DNA of 64,000 nucleotides. Source: JALHST01 sp038316335 (lineage in GTDB: Bacteria; Bacteroidota; Bacteroidia; Flavobacteriales; Flavobacteriaceae). Positions 40,868 to 50,629 of this stretch are shown here, one piece after another (position 1 is the stretch's first letter; every line of letters starts with the position of its first letter). The position numbers and the translations under genes are program-made. The stretch lies in assembly GCA_038316335.1 (NCBI GenBank), contig JBBQAM010000014.1, positions 1 to 64,000 of the forward strand. The letters run 5' to 3'. The notes below the pieces were generated by a model, which did no database searches, was not told the origin of the DNA, and saw only the letters and a list, made by a program, of their open reading frames with translations.

Positions 40868-42361
40868 TTACTTAAGTTGAAATTCAGGTTCTCTTGCTAG
40901 AAATTGCATTAATAAATATACTTGGAAAGGTGCCTGTGGCCACATGGCCAAGGTCCAAGTCGGGGTTGTACCTCCTTCGTAATAGGTTTCATCTACATCA
41001 CTTCTAAAAGCGGCAAATCCCCTTTCATAATCGGTTTCGGTAAGTAGCCCTTTGGGAAGTATGAAATCGATTATGGGCCTTGCGATCTCATCGGGATTAT
41101 TGCTCGTAAGACCAACACCCCCAACGATCGACATGGCGAAATCCCTGAATTGTTCGTTGTTGTTTTGATAGAAAGCATCAATAAGCGCTTCTATCGTCAA
41201 CCAACGTCCTATAATGAAATTGGTATTGATCCAGGACCTATCACGTTGCCAACCTGCAACATCTACGGGGTCGAACAAGGTCTGGCTCAACATTGAACTG
41301 TAATTGATTACTCCTGCTAAATCAGTGTCGGTATACGCAAAACTTGATTCCTTGAACAGGTTGAGGTAAAAGTCAAACGGACTCTTAATAATTACGCCAA
41401 TGGCTTCATCATCGAAAAAGTGCTGACTTTTAAAAAGTTGCGATAAGACCGGGGCAATTTCAAAATTATTCGCAACCATCGTTGCTGACATCCCGGAAAT
41501 AATTGCCTGTCCGTTTCCCGTGGCGTCCATTGAATCTGGATGTACAAATAACTCATATAATTTTCGACAGATAAAGCCGGCGATTTCATTAGGCCGTTGT
41601 TGAAAAAGAATATTGATGACATCGTCATAGCCCCAATTCCCGGTCTGCCCAAGGATGGTCTTGCTACCTGTGTCGTGTTTCGTTGGGTCGTATGTCACTT
41701 GCATACATCCCTCCGCGCCGCGTTCAACATATCCTGAGAGTGCCCGGGCGGTTTCGATGATATCTTGTTCAGTATATCCGTTTCCTTCGCCTAAGGTGAA
41801 TAGCTCATAAAGTTCACGGGCATAATTTTCATTGGGATTGTCGCCATTATTATATACCCCATCCAAATAATAAAGCATGGCACTCGTTAGCCCAATTTCG
41901 CTGACGAAGGTCTTGAAATTGCCTATGGCATTGCGTTGTAGGCAATCGGTATAATAATATAGGAACGAATTACAGTTATATACATCCAATTCAGTAACGA
42001 AATGATTGCTCCAGAAAAAGCTAAGCCGGTCCCTAAGATTGTTATTCAACAAGTCATTGCCATACGCCATACGCCATTCGTCCCGTTGGGCATTTACAAG
42101 TTGGTTTCTCGCATCGTCGTCGGCGGGATAATTGGTGTCGTTCCAATTGGCCCAAACCGGGGGCGATAGTGCGGGCATGCTGGTCGCTTGATTTATAAGA
42201 TTGTCGACTAAACCTGAAGCCGTCTGGCCTACAGCTAGATTGATAGTGCTTACCGAGGCACTGAACCCCAGTCTTCTGTACAAATGCGCAGCCCTTGTAA
42301 TGTCCAAGGGTGTTGTGTACGGCGCTAATGTAGAAGTGTTACAATTAACGAAGTATTCCAT
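40868..42361 (-). CDS. DUF1800 protein, partner of DUF1501
   Basis: The 497-residue DUF1800 protein has 'ITRAAHLYRRLGFSAS' near the start, 'RDRLSFFWSNHFVTE', 'NENYARELYELFTLGEGNGYTEQDI' and 'FNLFKESSF'-like helical repeats. No N-terminal signal peptide is visible with this start ('MEYFVNCNTSTL'). That is odd, because its DUF1501 partner is exported; both may travel together through Tat. DUF1800/DUF1501 pairs are widespread in Bacteroidota and Planctomycetes, with no settled function. Confidence 0.9.
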   Translation of the reverse strand: MEYFVNCNTSTLAPYTTPLDITRAAHLYRRLGFSASVSTINLAVGQTASGLVDNLINQATSMPALSPPVWANWNDTNYPADDDARNQLVNAQRDEWRMAYGNDLLNNNLRDRLSFFWSNHFVTELDVYNCNSFLYYYTDCLQRNAIGNFKTFVSEIGLTSAMLYYLDGVYNNGDNPNENYARELYELFTLGEGNGYTEQDIIETARALSGYVERGAEGCMQVTYDPTKHDTGSKTILGQTGNWGYDDVINILFQQRPNEIAGFICRKLYELFVHPDSMDATGNGQAIISGMSATMVANNFEIAPVLSQLFKSQHFFDDEAIGVIIKSPFDFYLNLFKESSFAYTDTDLAGVINYSSMLSQTLFDPVDVAGWQRDRSWINTNFIIGRWLTIEALIDAFYQNNNEQFRDFAMSIVGGVGLTSNNPDEIARPIIDFILPKGLLTETDYERGFAAFRSDVDETYYEGGTTPTWTLAMWPQAPFQVYLLMQFLAREPEFQLK

Positions 42362-42555
42362 AGTATTTTAAGGCTTTAAGAACAGTTCATGTGCGTAGGG
42401 GCAAATTCTTAACGCTTAAAGATTTTGGATAGTATATTTACGCAAGTATTTTCGTCATATGGTGGGCCAATTTAAGTTGATTGTTTGTAAAAGTGCGACT
42501 AAGTGCCTATATTTTCGATGAAATGCATAAAATAAGCTAATTTTTTGAGGGTACG

Positions 42556-42915
42556 ATGGGCAAGCATAATGAGTTCGGAAAGGAAGGGGAAGACTTGGCG
42601 GCGAATTATTTGGTCGAAAACGGTTATACGATCAAATGCCGGAATTTTAGATATTTAAATTCCGAAATCGATATCATAGCCCAAAAGGGGAATGTGTTGG
42701 CCATGGTCGAAGTACGGTCTCGTAGTAATGATCAAATCATCAATATAGCCGACACGATTACCAAGAAAAAAATACGTCTTTTAGTCATGGGGGCTGATTA
42801 TTATGTGGCCGAAAACGGTCTCGATGTTGAGGTTCGATTTGATATTATTGCCATTTTAAGAAATCGCAGGATTTTTAAAATCGAACATTTAAAAAGTGCC
42901 TTTTATCATTTTTAA
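42556..42915 (+). CDS. yraN: YraN/UPF0102 family protein
   Basis: The 119-residue protein has the YraN pattern 'GKEGEDLAANYLVENGYTIKCRNFRY', 'SEIDIIA' and 'AMVEVRSRS', a restriction-endonuclease-like fold with the (D/E)xK-like EVR core. YraN proteins are linked to DNA uptake or recombination but are poorly characterised. It is a stand-alone plus-strand gene between DUF1800 (divergent) and the ACT-domain gene. Start ATG at 42556. Confidence 0.92.
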   Translation: MGKHNEFGKEGEDLAANYLVENGYTIKCRNFRYLNSEIDIIAQKGNVLAMVEVRSRSNDQIINIADTITKKKIRLLVMGADYYVAENGLDVEVRFDIIAILRNRRIFKIEHLKSAFYHF

Positions 42916-43039
42916 TGGCAGTTGCTAGTTACTTACCTAAATGAAGTAGCAAGTATCCTGGGAAATTCAGGGTATGCATCAAAGAATGGCCTTCTGAATC
43001 GTACTTCTTCTTAAGTTGATAATTTGGAATAGCTTATTA

Positions 43040-43071
43040 TTTGTTTTATTTGTAACAATTTGTTATTTTTG
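43040..43071 (+). promoter_or_regulatory. Bacteroidota-type promoter of the ACT-domain gene
   Basis: TTTG at 43040-43043 and TATTTTTG at 43064-43071 match the -33 TTTG and -7 TAnnTTTG boxes with 20 bp between them. Transcription would start near 43078, about 24 nt before the ATG at 43102. It is the best match seen in the window. Confidence 0.6.
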
Positions 43072-43101
43072 AAATTCAATCAATCAAATTGTTACACCAA
43101 A

Positions 43102-43761
43102 ATGAAAACCATTTCCTCTGTCGTAGAAAATTACATTAAAAAGAAGCCATTTCTGCAAAGTGCTTTGGCACAAGGTATCATCAACCTTACTTCACTATCA
43201 CGGATCGTTCGGCCTGAGATTGAGCATGAACTTGGCAAGGACATTCGCAATGGGGCGATTGTCATGGCACTCAAACGGCTGTCCGACGATTTGGAGTTTC
43301 GGGCCACTCATAAGATTATCAGGGTACTCAAGAATATTGGCGAGATAACCGTTCGATCTTCCTTGACCGATTTTACTTTTTTGGTATCAGACTCGATTTT
43401 AGAGACTCAGACCCTTCTTTTAAAAGAAGTCAATAAAAATAAAGACGTTTTCTATACTTCCTCCAGAGGCGTTAACGAAATGAATATTGTAGTCAGTAAT
43501 ATTTTGGATAGTACTGTGGAAGCTCTTTTTAAGGATGAAAAATGCACGCAAAAGGCCAATGAGCTTTCTTCTATTACTGTAAAACTACCTGCGGAAAACG
43601 TTTCGGTACCTGGCATTTATTATTTTATTTTCCAGCGATTGGCGTGGGAAGGTATCGTCTTATATGAAGTCATTTCGACTACCAACGAGTTTACTATTTT
43701 AGTCGATGATAATCAGGTAGACGTGGCATTCAAGACCATCAAAGATCTAAAAACCCTTTAA
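43102..43761 (+). CDS. ACT-like domain protein (aspartate-kinase-regulatory-like)
   Basis: The 219-residue protein starts at ATG 43102, 24 nt after a predicted promoter start; an earlier ATG at 43060 would lie in the promoter. The N-terminal half is helical ('VVENYIKKKPFLQSALAQGI', 'LGKDIRNGAIVMALKRL'), similar to a small winged-helix-like region. The C-terminal 60 residues ('PGIYYFIFQRLAWEGIVLYE', 'EFTILVDDNQVDVAFKTIKD') match ACT domains of aspartate kinases. No kinase domain is present. It may sense an amino acid; role unknown. Confidence 0.8.
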   Translation: MKTISSVVENYIKKKPFLQSALAQGIINLTSLSRIVRPEIEHELGKDIRNGAIVMALKRLSDDLEFRATHKIIRVLKNIGEITVRSSLTDFTFLVSDSILETQTLLLKEVNKNKDVFYTSSRGVNEMNIVVSNILDSTVEALFKDEKCTQKANELSSITVKLPAENVSVPGIYYFIFQRLAWEGIVLYEVISTTNEFTILVDDNQVDVAFKTIKDLKTL

Positions 43762-43957
43762 ATCGGGTAGGGCCAACGACTTTTTGATCGACCAAAGGCC
43801 AACTTGTTTTTGAACGTACCCCTTCACGCTATGGTAGCCTCTCAATCGAGCGATTTCAGGAATGGGCTTCTCAAATTAACCGGTTACCATCCTGTTTTTC
43901 CTTAAGATAGCGTAATTATCAGCTTCCCTGCACAGATGGGTAATATGAAGAAATCGT

Positions 43958-45277
43958 TTAATTCGATAAGAATTTTATAACATCTTCCTGGGTCTGTGGT
44001 TTACCGATGATGCGTTTGTCGCTGTCCAAGATATAATAGGTTGGCGTCTGGTGGACATCGTAGAGTTTTACGTATTGGTTTTCCCACTTGCCAAGGGCCA
44101 GGGCATGTTCAAAGTGATTTAATTTAGCCGATTCTACCTTCCAGGTCCTATCATCTTCTTCCAATCCTACGGCCAGCACTTTTACATGGGGATATTCAAG
44201 GAGTTTTTTGTGAAGCTTTGGAAGTTCGTTCAAGCAATGTGGGCACGTGCTGCTCCAAAAAATAAGTACGTAGCAATCAGCATCTTCCAAGTCACTTAAA
44301 TACATGGTCTTATTGCCCTCTTGCCATGTAATTTCTGGCGCCTTGGCCCCGACCCGGAGGCGATTGTGATTGGCAATCGCGTCAATGGCCTTTTCGTTAT
44401 TGGTCGCTTTGGCCAAGGGTTGAATATAACTATTAAAGATAAAATCAGCTGTTGCATTATATTCGTAGGCGACCGCCTTATTCCAAAGAATTTGATACAA
44501 GTGCAATTGATAAACCGGGCTAGATCCCTTTAATTGTTCATTCAAAATGCGGCTATTTTGTATTTGGGTCTTCTCGGTACTCTCTTTGGTCTGCTTCTCC
44601 GAGGTTGTCGGCATGAAGACATAGTTGACCACCTTGTCACTTATAAAGCTTGAAGCCTCCATGAGGGGGTCATTTAGGTCGATATGCATAAAATAGTCGT
44701 CCTTTTTATGCTGCCAATACGTCGCATTCGATTCAAATTTTTCAGGAATATAGGGGCGATTCGCTTTGATCAAATTCTGCACAAGCAATCCCTTACTGCC
44801 CTCTTCATAGGAAGTCTGTATCTGATTTAGCGCAACGGCTAGTTTTTCATAACTGCTTGCATCCGTTTTCCCAGCAGCATAGAAATCCATGATGCCTTGT
44901 TTCGCCGAGTTAATTTCGCGCAAATAGGCGTCAAAGATTTTATTTTCTTCCGATACTTTATAAGATACCCCATTTTTGGCATCGAAGGAAAGTTGAATAT
45001 CTTCCTGGCCATCATAAAGTACGTCGAAATAGAATTCGGTTTCCGGTACCCCATAGACCAAACGATAGATACCAGGAAGGCTGGCAGCGGGTAAGGTAAG
45101 CGTAAATTTGCCATTTTCGAGTTTGGTGTCTGCAACATAGGCTTGGGTACCAGGGTTTATATGATAGGCAATCAGCCATTTGTACTCTTTGGCCGGCGAA
45201 AAATCGCCGGAAATAGTATGTTGTGCCTGGAGGGTCATAGATAAAAGGGCCAATAGAGCAAAAAAATAATTTTTCAT
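43958..45277 (-). CDS. TlpA-like thioredoxin with DUF4369/DUF5106-type N-terminus
   Basis: The 439-residue exported protein has a signal peptide (KNYFFALLALLSMTLQAQ). Its N-terminal half is strand-rich ('TISGDFSPAKEYKWLIAYHI'), and the C-terminal thioredoxin domain has CxxC in 'FWSSTCPHCLNELPKLHKK'. TlpA-like proteins reduce or exchange disulfides in the periplasm. The ATG at 45277 puts the signal peptide first; 45292 adds five residues. Its redox partner is not encoded nearby. Confidence 0.88.
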   Translation of the reverse strand: MKNYFFALLALLSMTLQAQHTISGDFSPAKEYKWLIAYHINPGTQAYVADTKLENGKFTLTLPAASLPGIYRLVYGVPETEFYFDVLYDGQEDIQLSFDAKNGVSYKVSEENKIFDAYLREINSAKQGIMDFYAAGKTDASSYEKLAVALNQIQTSYEEGSKGLLVQNLIKANRPYIPEKFESNATYWQHKKDDYFMHIDLNDPLMEASSFISDKVVNYVFMPTTSEKQTKESTEKTQIQNSRILNEQLKGSSPVYQLHLYQILWNKAVAYEYNATADFIFNSYIQPLAKATNNEKAIDAIANHNRLRVGAKAPEITWQEGNKTMYLSDLEDADCYVLIFWSSTCPHCLNELPKLHKKLLEYPHVKVLAVGLEEDDRTWKVESAKLNHFEHALALGKWENQYVKLYDVHQTPTYYILDSDKRIIGKPQTQEDVIKFLSN

Positions 45278-45352
45278 AGTGTAAAGATCCAAAAATCAAT
45301 AATTAGTAGCATGTTGTAGTCGTACATTGACAAATGTAGGTTATTCTCCAAT

Positions 45353-47284
45353 TTAATCCTTGATTCTAGGGGCATCCCTTAACTGAAAGGGTTTGGGCTC
45401 GCAGCATTCTAACGTGCCTCCCACCTGGACCGAGGAAGATCCATAGACCTTAATAGTCGATTTTATAAAGTCTTCCTCATTGGCCTTATAGATGTTATCT
45501 ACATATTTCTGCGGATTACGATCGATATAAGGGAACCAGGTGCTTTGTATCTGGATCATAATGCGATGCCCTTTTTTAAAGGTATGCAATACATCCTGCA
45601 AGCGAAAGTTGATATCACTTATTTGCCCTGGGACGAAAGGTTCAGGTTTTTCGAAACTGTTTCGAAACCTGCCCCGAAACACTTCGGAACGCACCAATTG
45701 TTGGTAGCCACCCATGATTATATTATCAGGATTATGTTCGTAATTCGGATGATCCGAAGGATATACATCTATCAATTTTACGACAAAATCAGCATCGGTT
45801 CCGGTCATGGAAACCTTTAATTTTGCCATGATTTCACCGGCAAGCGTTCTTTCGTTTTCGAGTTCTTCCGTTTCAAAAGTAAGTACGTCAGGCCTACGCG
45901 AAGCCTCACGCTGATCATCTGACATAAACCTCCGGGGCGTAAAGGTCAGGCCTTCTATCTGCGAGGTATAGGGAATCGGCTTTCTGGGATCGCTGGTGTA
46001 TTCGAAGGCAGTTTCCTTATTGGTAGGCTTGTTGATGCTTAATTGCCCGTTTTCCCCAAAATAGAGGGTTACAGGTTCTATTTCCTTCGGAGGCCAGGCA
46101 TCGAAGGTTTCCCATTTTTTTGTACCTGTGTCGAACATATAGGCCTCTGGCAGGGGGTTGGTTACTTCGTCCTTTAAATAATGCCCGAAGAATTTGCGTT
46201 CAATTTCCCTTTGGTAAAAGGTTGAAATGCTATCGCCGAAATAGATGTGGTTGTGGGTAGTCTTGCCTCTTTCGCGTGCCCAACCGCCGTGGTCCCAAGG
46301 CCCCATGACAATCGTGTTATTGGCTTTCGGACTTGTGGCCTCTACGGTTTTATAAATATTCAAGGGCCCATATAGGTCTTCGGCATCGAACCAACCGCCT
46401 ACCGTCATTACTGCAGGGGTTATGTTTTTCAAATGGGGCAGGATGTTTCGTTTCTGCCAAAATTCATCATAATTGGGATGATCTATGATTTGTTTCCAAA
46501 AAAAGTTATCGTTGTGAAATTTTTCGGTAATGTTTTTTAAAGGCCCCAACCTTAAATAAAAATCATACGCATCTGCTGCGGGATTCTCGTAAAAGCGTTT
46601 AATTTGATCGAGGTACCAAGGGGCGCGGGTCAAGCCTTCCTTTTGATACCCAAAAACGGCAAATGCTGCGGTATAGCTTTCTAGATAAGCTCCTTGATGA
46701 TGAAAGTCGTCAAAGAAAAAATCAGCGATGGGGGCTTGTGGAGAGGAAGCCTTCAAAGCAGGATGTGCATCGATCATGCCAGCCGCTGCATAGTGCCCCG
46801 GATATGAAATGCCGTACATTCCGACCTTGCCATTGTTCCCTGGGAGCTGTTTGATCATCCAATCGATGGTATCCCAGGTATCTGAACTTTCGTCAATATC
46901 GGTTTTGTTTTTTGGATCGTTTCCGGGAATATTGGGGCGCATATTGTCGAAGGTGCCATCAGACATATAACGGCCTCGAACATCCTGGAAAACAAATATA
47001 TAACCATCTTCGAAAAGGTATTTAGATGGATAACCGTGTAACTCAAAATTGCTATATCCAGATGCGTTGTAACAGGTTCTGTTAAGGAGGATCGGATATT
47101 TTTTTGAGGTATCCTTAGGCGTATAGACGACGGTAAAAAGCTCGGCACCATCACGAACTGGGATGCGATACTCCTTCAGGTCGTAGTGCTCGCGAATGTA
47201 TAATGAATCTGAGTCTTGGCCCCAGGCAACTGTTGAAAGAGTTAGTATTGTGTATAAAAAAATCAGTTTTCGTAACATGTGCAT
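45353..47284 (-). CDS. CocE/NonD family serine hydrolase (S15)
   Basis: The 643-residue exported hydrolase has a signal peptide ('MLRKLIFLYTILTLSTVAWGQ') and the nucleophile elbow 'GMYGISYPGHYAAAGM' (Ser160). The oxyanion Tyr is in 'LNRTCYNASGYSNF', and 'GPWDHGGWARERG' holds the catalytic His. The C-terminal half is the jelly-roll domain of X-Pro dipeptidyl-peptidase/CocE enzymes. These cleave acyl esters or glutaryl/acyl amides. It is one of several exported hydrolases in this stretch. Substrate not identified. Confidence 0.92.
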   Translation of the reverse strand: MHMLRKLIFLYTILTLSTVAWGQDSDSLYIREHYDLKEYRIPVRDGAELFTVVYTPKDTSKKYPILLNRTCYNASGYSNFELHGYPSKYLFEDGYIFVFQDVRGRYMSDGTFDNMRPNIPGNDPKNKTDIDESSDTWDTIDWMIKQLPGNNGKVGMYGISYPGHYAAAGMIDAHPALKASSPQAPIADFFFDDFHHQGAYLESYTAAFAVFGYQKEGLTRAPWYLDQIKRFYENPAADAYDFYLRLGPLKNITEKFHNDNFFWKQIIDHPNYDEFWQKRNILPHLKNITPAVMTVGGWFDAEDLYGPLNIYKTVEATSPKANNTIVMGPWDHGGWARERGKTTHNHIYFGDSISTFYQREIERKFFGHYLKDEVTNPLPEAYMFDTGTKKWETFDAWPPKEIEPVTLYFGENGQLSINKPTNKETAFEYTSDPRKPIPYTSQIEGLTFTPRRFMSDDQREASRRPDVLTFETEELENERTLAGEIMAKLKVSMTGTDADFVVKLIDVYPSDHPNYEHNPDNIIMGGYQQLVRSEVFRGRFRNSFEKPEPFVPGQISDINFRLQDVLHTFKKGHRIMIQIQSTWFPYIDRNPQKYVDNIYKANEEDFIKSTIKVYGSSSVQVGGTLECCEPKPFQLRDAPRIKD

Positions 47285-47348
47285 GGTTTTGGATTTTAAA
47301 GGCGGTAAAGACCCAATTGCCCCCCTTTTATTTTTTTATCGAAAATAA

Positions 47349-48626
47349 TCATTTGCTAGCTTTAAATGGCCCATACACTGCATCCCTAAAAGCATGGTGA
47401 AGGCCAATTGGATCGTATGGAAATAATTGAACGAAAAGTACGGCCGTAATCTCATTAACGGGATCGACCCAGAAGAGGGTGCTGGCCGCCCCGTCCCAAA
47501 AGAACTCGCCCACAACCCCCATGTTTTCTTTCGCATCTTTAGGAGGGGCAACCCGTACGGCAAAATCGATACCGAAACCCATCTGGCCCTTGCTGGGTAA
47601 GAAAGATCTTGGCTGAACGCTATCGGCCAACTGATTGGTCGTCATTAGCTTGACGGTTTCCGGTTTTAGAATCGTAATCGTATCCAGGGTGCCTTTATTC
47701 AACAACATGCTTGCAAAGCGCATATAATTATCCAAGGTCGAGGTCAGACCCGACCCACCACGGGTCAAGGGCCAATGCTCTGTATAATTATCATAGGTGA
47801 TCGAATCACGCACCAAGACGCCTTCATCCTTTCGAATATAGAGTGTCGCAAAGCGATCACGATCCACTTCTGGAATATAGTACCGGGTCTCCTTCAAACC
47901 AAGGGGATCCAATACATGTTCCTGAACATACTGGCCATAGGGAACCCCCGAGATGCGTTCGACCATAAAGGCCTGAACATCGACACATGGGCCATATTCC
48001 CATTGGGTTCCGGGTTGAAAGGCAAGGGGGGTCGCCCCCATTTTTTCGGCCATTTCAGTTAAGGTATTCACTCGATTCATCGCATCTGCGGCCGCAACGA
48101 GCATCCCAAGCCCCGTGGAATCCGCATTGCGGGGAAAACCCGCCGTATGACGTGTAATGTCACGAATGGTAATCTCGCGATGTACATCTTCCAAAATGGG
48201 TTTTCCCTTTTTGTCTTCGCCCACATAAACCTTCATATTCGCAAATTCCGGGGCGTATTTTGAGAGGGGATCGTCCAAATCGAATTTGCCTTCTTCCCAC
48301 AAGGTCATCAGGGCGGTACCCGTGATGGGTTTGGTCATCGAATAGATCTGTACGATCGTATTGCGGTCCATGGGTCTATGGGACTCCCGATCAGCTTCCC
48401 CGAATGCACCGTAATATACTTCTTTATCCTTTTCAAATATCAGGGCCGATACCCCAGCGATATTCCCGGAAGCCACAAAGGCCTGTAAGGTGCTATCAAT
48501 ACGAGTTTTGGCTGAATCATTAATGATAAAATTTCCGGTTACTTCATTAGTTTGCGTTTTGTTTTCCCTACAAGCGGTAAGCGACAGTATTAAACTGACA
48601 CCAATGCAAAGCGTCGCATGTTTCAT
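47349..48626 (-). CDS. Class C beta-lactamase-type serine hydrolase lipoprotein
   Basis: The 425-residue protein has a lipoprotein signal (SLTAC, Cys19) and SxxK at Ser96-Lys99 ('QIYSMTKPITGTALM'). 'WEYGPCVDVQAFMVERISG' corresponds to the Tyr motif. It is paralogous to the enzyme at 34104-35393, but is anchored by a lipid. Likely an esterase or D-amino-acid peptidase in the periplasm. It precedes the CocE gene by about 65 bp, so co-transcription is possible. Confidence 0.9.
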   Translation of the reverse strand: MKHATLCIGVSLILSLTACRENKTQTNEVTGNFIINDSAKTRIDSTLQAFVASGNIAGVSALIFEKDKEVYYGAFGEADRESHRPMDRNTIVQIYSMTKPITGTALMTLWEEGKFDLDDPLSKYAPEFANMKVYVGEDKKGKPILEDVHREITIRDITRHTAGFPRNADSTGLGMLVAAADAMNRVNTLTEMAEKMGATPLAFQPGTQWEYGPCVDVQAFMVERISGVPYGQYVQEHVLDPLGLKETRYYIPEVDRDRFATLYIRKDEGVLVRDSITYDNYTEHWPLTRGGSGLTSTLDNYMRFASMLLNKGTLDTITILKPETVKLMTTNQLADSVQPRSFLPSKGQMGFGIDFAVRVAPPKDAKENMGVVGEFFWDGAASTLFWVDPVNEITAVLFVQLFPYDPIGLHHAFRDAVYGPFKASK

Positions 48627-48709
48627 ACACTCCTATTTTTGGTAATTATATAGTATTCATTCCTTTAAAGGTGGTAGGATGGTTCGTTATACGATCCTTT
48701 CAAATTCAT

Positions 48710-50029
48710 TTAGTAGGTTGGCATTTTCCAAGGTGCCCGATAATCGGGCTTAAGATAGTGATTCGCCTCGGCGTACTCGGGAAAACGTTTATTCAGGTCA
48801 TCCCACTCCAATTTTTTTTGTGTTCGATAGGAAATATTCCCCAAATGGGCCAACGTGGCCGCATTACGTCCCATTTCAATCGTACAATTAGGGTCATTTC
48901 TACTTTTTATGCAATCGAAAAAGTTTTTAGTATGCGCATCCAGACCATTGCCCCAGCTTTTTCTTGGGGGTACAACTTCGGTTAAATAGGTGCCTTCCAC
49001 TTCAATGGGGAGTACTTTCCATCGCGCCCTGTTAATCGCCAATATACCGTTCTCTCCAATAAAGGCGATTCCTGGCTCGCCAGATTCCTCCAAATACGGG
49101 GAGATGCCCATGGCCATAAATTGTTCCCAAATAAAACTGAAATCCCCAAAATCATAAACCGTGGTCAAGGTATCCGGGGTTTCGGCCGCATCGTCTGGAA
49201 AGGCGAGATTTCCACCAATGGCCGCCACTGATAGTGGGGCGGTCGCTTTCATGCCGGCCAAGACCATGTCGAGCATATGAACTCCCCAATCGGTCATAAG
49301 GCCACCGGCATAGTCCCAAAAATAACGAAACGTACCATGAAATCGATTTTTATTAAAAGGGCGTTTGGGTGCAGGTCCTAACCAACGGTCATAATCAACT
49401 CCTACGGGTGCCGCTGTGTCAGGGAGGTTATCAAAACCGCGCCCATAGTTAACATCGGCCCATGCCTTTACTTGCCGAATCTTGCCCAGGGTGCCTGAGT
49501 GTAAGTATTCAAGTGCTGCTATCCAATGTGGATCGCTACGTTGCCATTGCCCTACCTGCACTATGCAGTTATTTTTACGAGCCGCCTTTACCATCAAGTC
49601 TGCCTCATAGATACTGTTTGCGATTGGTTTCTCGACATACACGTCTTTCCCCGCTTCGCACGCATCGATCATCTGTAGACAATGCCAATGATCTGGGGTG
49701 CCAATAAATACGGCATTGAGCCCTTTAAGCTTCAGCATTTCCCGATGGTCATTAAACGTCTTGGGCCGATACCCGGTCTGGATCTCTAGTTCATCGGCCC
49801 GACCCTTAAGAAGGGCTGCATCTACATCGCAGAGGGCGGTGCATGCAGTTCCTTTATTTTTTAGAAAAGAAGTGAGATCCGCCCAGCCCATGCTATGTAC
49901 CCCGATAAGGCCAACGTTAATGATGTCTTGTTTGGGGGTCGGGATTTTGGCGGTAATATTCCCTATTGGTAACGTAGAAGCCAAGGAAATGGAACCTACA
50001 TCTTTAAGGAATTTTCGTCTGCTTGGCAT
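48710..50029 (-). CDS. Gfo/Idh/MocA family oxidoreductase with Tat-like signal
   Basis: The 439-residue protein starts with a twin-arginine-like leader (SRRKFLKDVGSISLASTLP), so it is probably exported folded with its cofactor. The NAD-binding segment is 'VGLIGVHSMGWADLTSFL', where the usual GxGxxG is altered (GVHSMG). The conserved 'VEKPIANSIYEADLMV' is present. Exported Gfo/Idh/MocA proteins act on sugars or glycans. No other glycan genes are adjacent. Confidence 0.9.
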   Translation of the reverse strand: MPSRRKFLKDVGSISLASTLPIGNITAKIPTPKQDIINVGLIGVHSMGWADLTSFLKNKGTACTALCDVDAALLKGRADELEIQTGYRPKTFNDHREMLKLKGLNAVFIGTPDHWHCLQMIDACEAGKDVYVEKPIANSIYEADLMVKAARKNNCIVQVGQWQRSDPHWIAALEYLHSGTLGKIRQVKAWADVNYGRGFDNLPDTAAPVGVDYDRWLGPAPKRPFNKNRFHGTFRYFWDYAGGLMTDWGVHMLDMVLAGMKATAPLSVAAIGGNLAFPDDAAETPDTLTTVYDFGDFSFIWEQFMAMGISPYLEESGEPGIAFIGENGILAINRARWKVLPIEVEGTYLTEVVPPRKSWGNGLDAHTKNFFDCIKSRNDPNCTIEMGRNAATLAHLGNISYRTQKKLEWDDLNKRFPEYAEANHYLKPDYRAPWKMPTY

Positions 50030-50154
50030 ACCATGAAATTCAGTCTTTGAAAATAAGGCTTTTTTACCAAAAAATGACCGGTGTTTTATTTTAAGGTGCC
50101 TTCAAAAAATTTTACAGCAACTTAATAGCTGCTTGATCAATCGATTATGTAAGG

Positions 50155-50553
50155 TTATGCAATGCTGGTTTCAATGAGCCATATATGACCAAAAGGATCC
50201 TTGATCTGCCCTTGTCGATATCCGTAATCATAGGTCTTTGCAGGAGAAACGACCGTTGCCCCAGCTGTGATTGCCTGCTGCATGACGCGGTCTACATCAG
50301 TAACAAATAGTCCGATAATTACTGTTGTTCCCTGCATATTCAGTGGATCAAATCGACCTGCCATGGGCTTTTCTTCATGCACTTGAAACAGCGCCGCTTC
50401 GATCATAAGTTCAGCCACATGGATGCTGAGATCATCATTCGTGAACCGTCTAATTTCGACCGCGCCAAAGGCATTGGTATAAAAACTGATATCTGTAATG
50501 CCACTTTTAATAAAAAGTTGGGGAGCAAAATGGAATTGGTTGTCTTGTATCAT
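50155..50553 (-). CDS. VOC-family protein (glyoxalase/bleomycin-resistance-like)
   Basis: The 132-residue protein has the paired beta-alpha-beta-beta-beta fold pattern: 'PQLFIKSGITDISFYTNAFGAVE' and 'TVIIGLFVTDVDRVMQQAITAGATV', ending 'YGYRQGQIKDPFGHIWLIET'. The final 'DPFGHIW' is the common metal-binding end of PhnB/YdcJ-like VOC proteins. It could be a stress or dioxygenase-type protein; activity cannot be inferred. No operon partner is clear. Confidence 0.88.
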   Translation of the reverse strand: MIQDNQFHFAPQLFIKSGITDISFYTNAFGAVEIRRFTNDDLSIHVAELMIEAALFQVHEEKPMAGRFDPLNMQGTTVIIGLFVTDVDRVMQQAITAGATVVSPAKTYDYGYRQGQIKDPFGHIWLIETSIA

Positions 50554-50629
50554 TTTGGGTTATACCTCGTTTTAGAAAATGGTTCGATGCGACCCCTGTT
50601 CAAAGTTACCATGCGTTTATCGTTAACTT

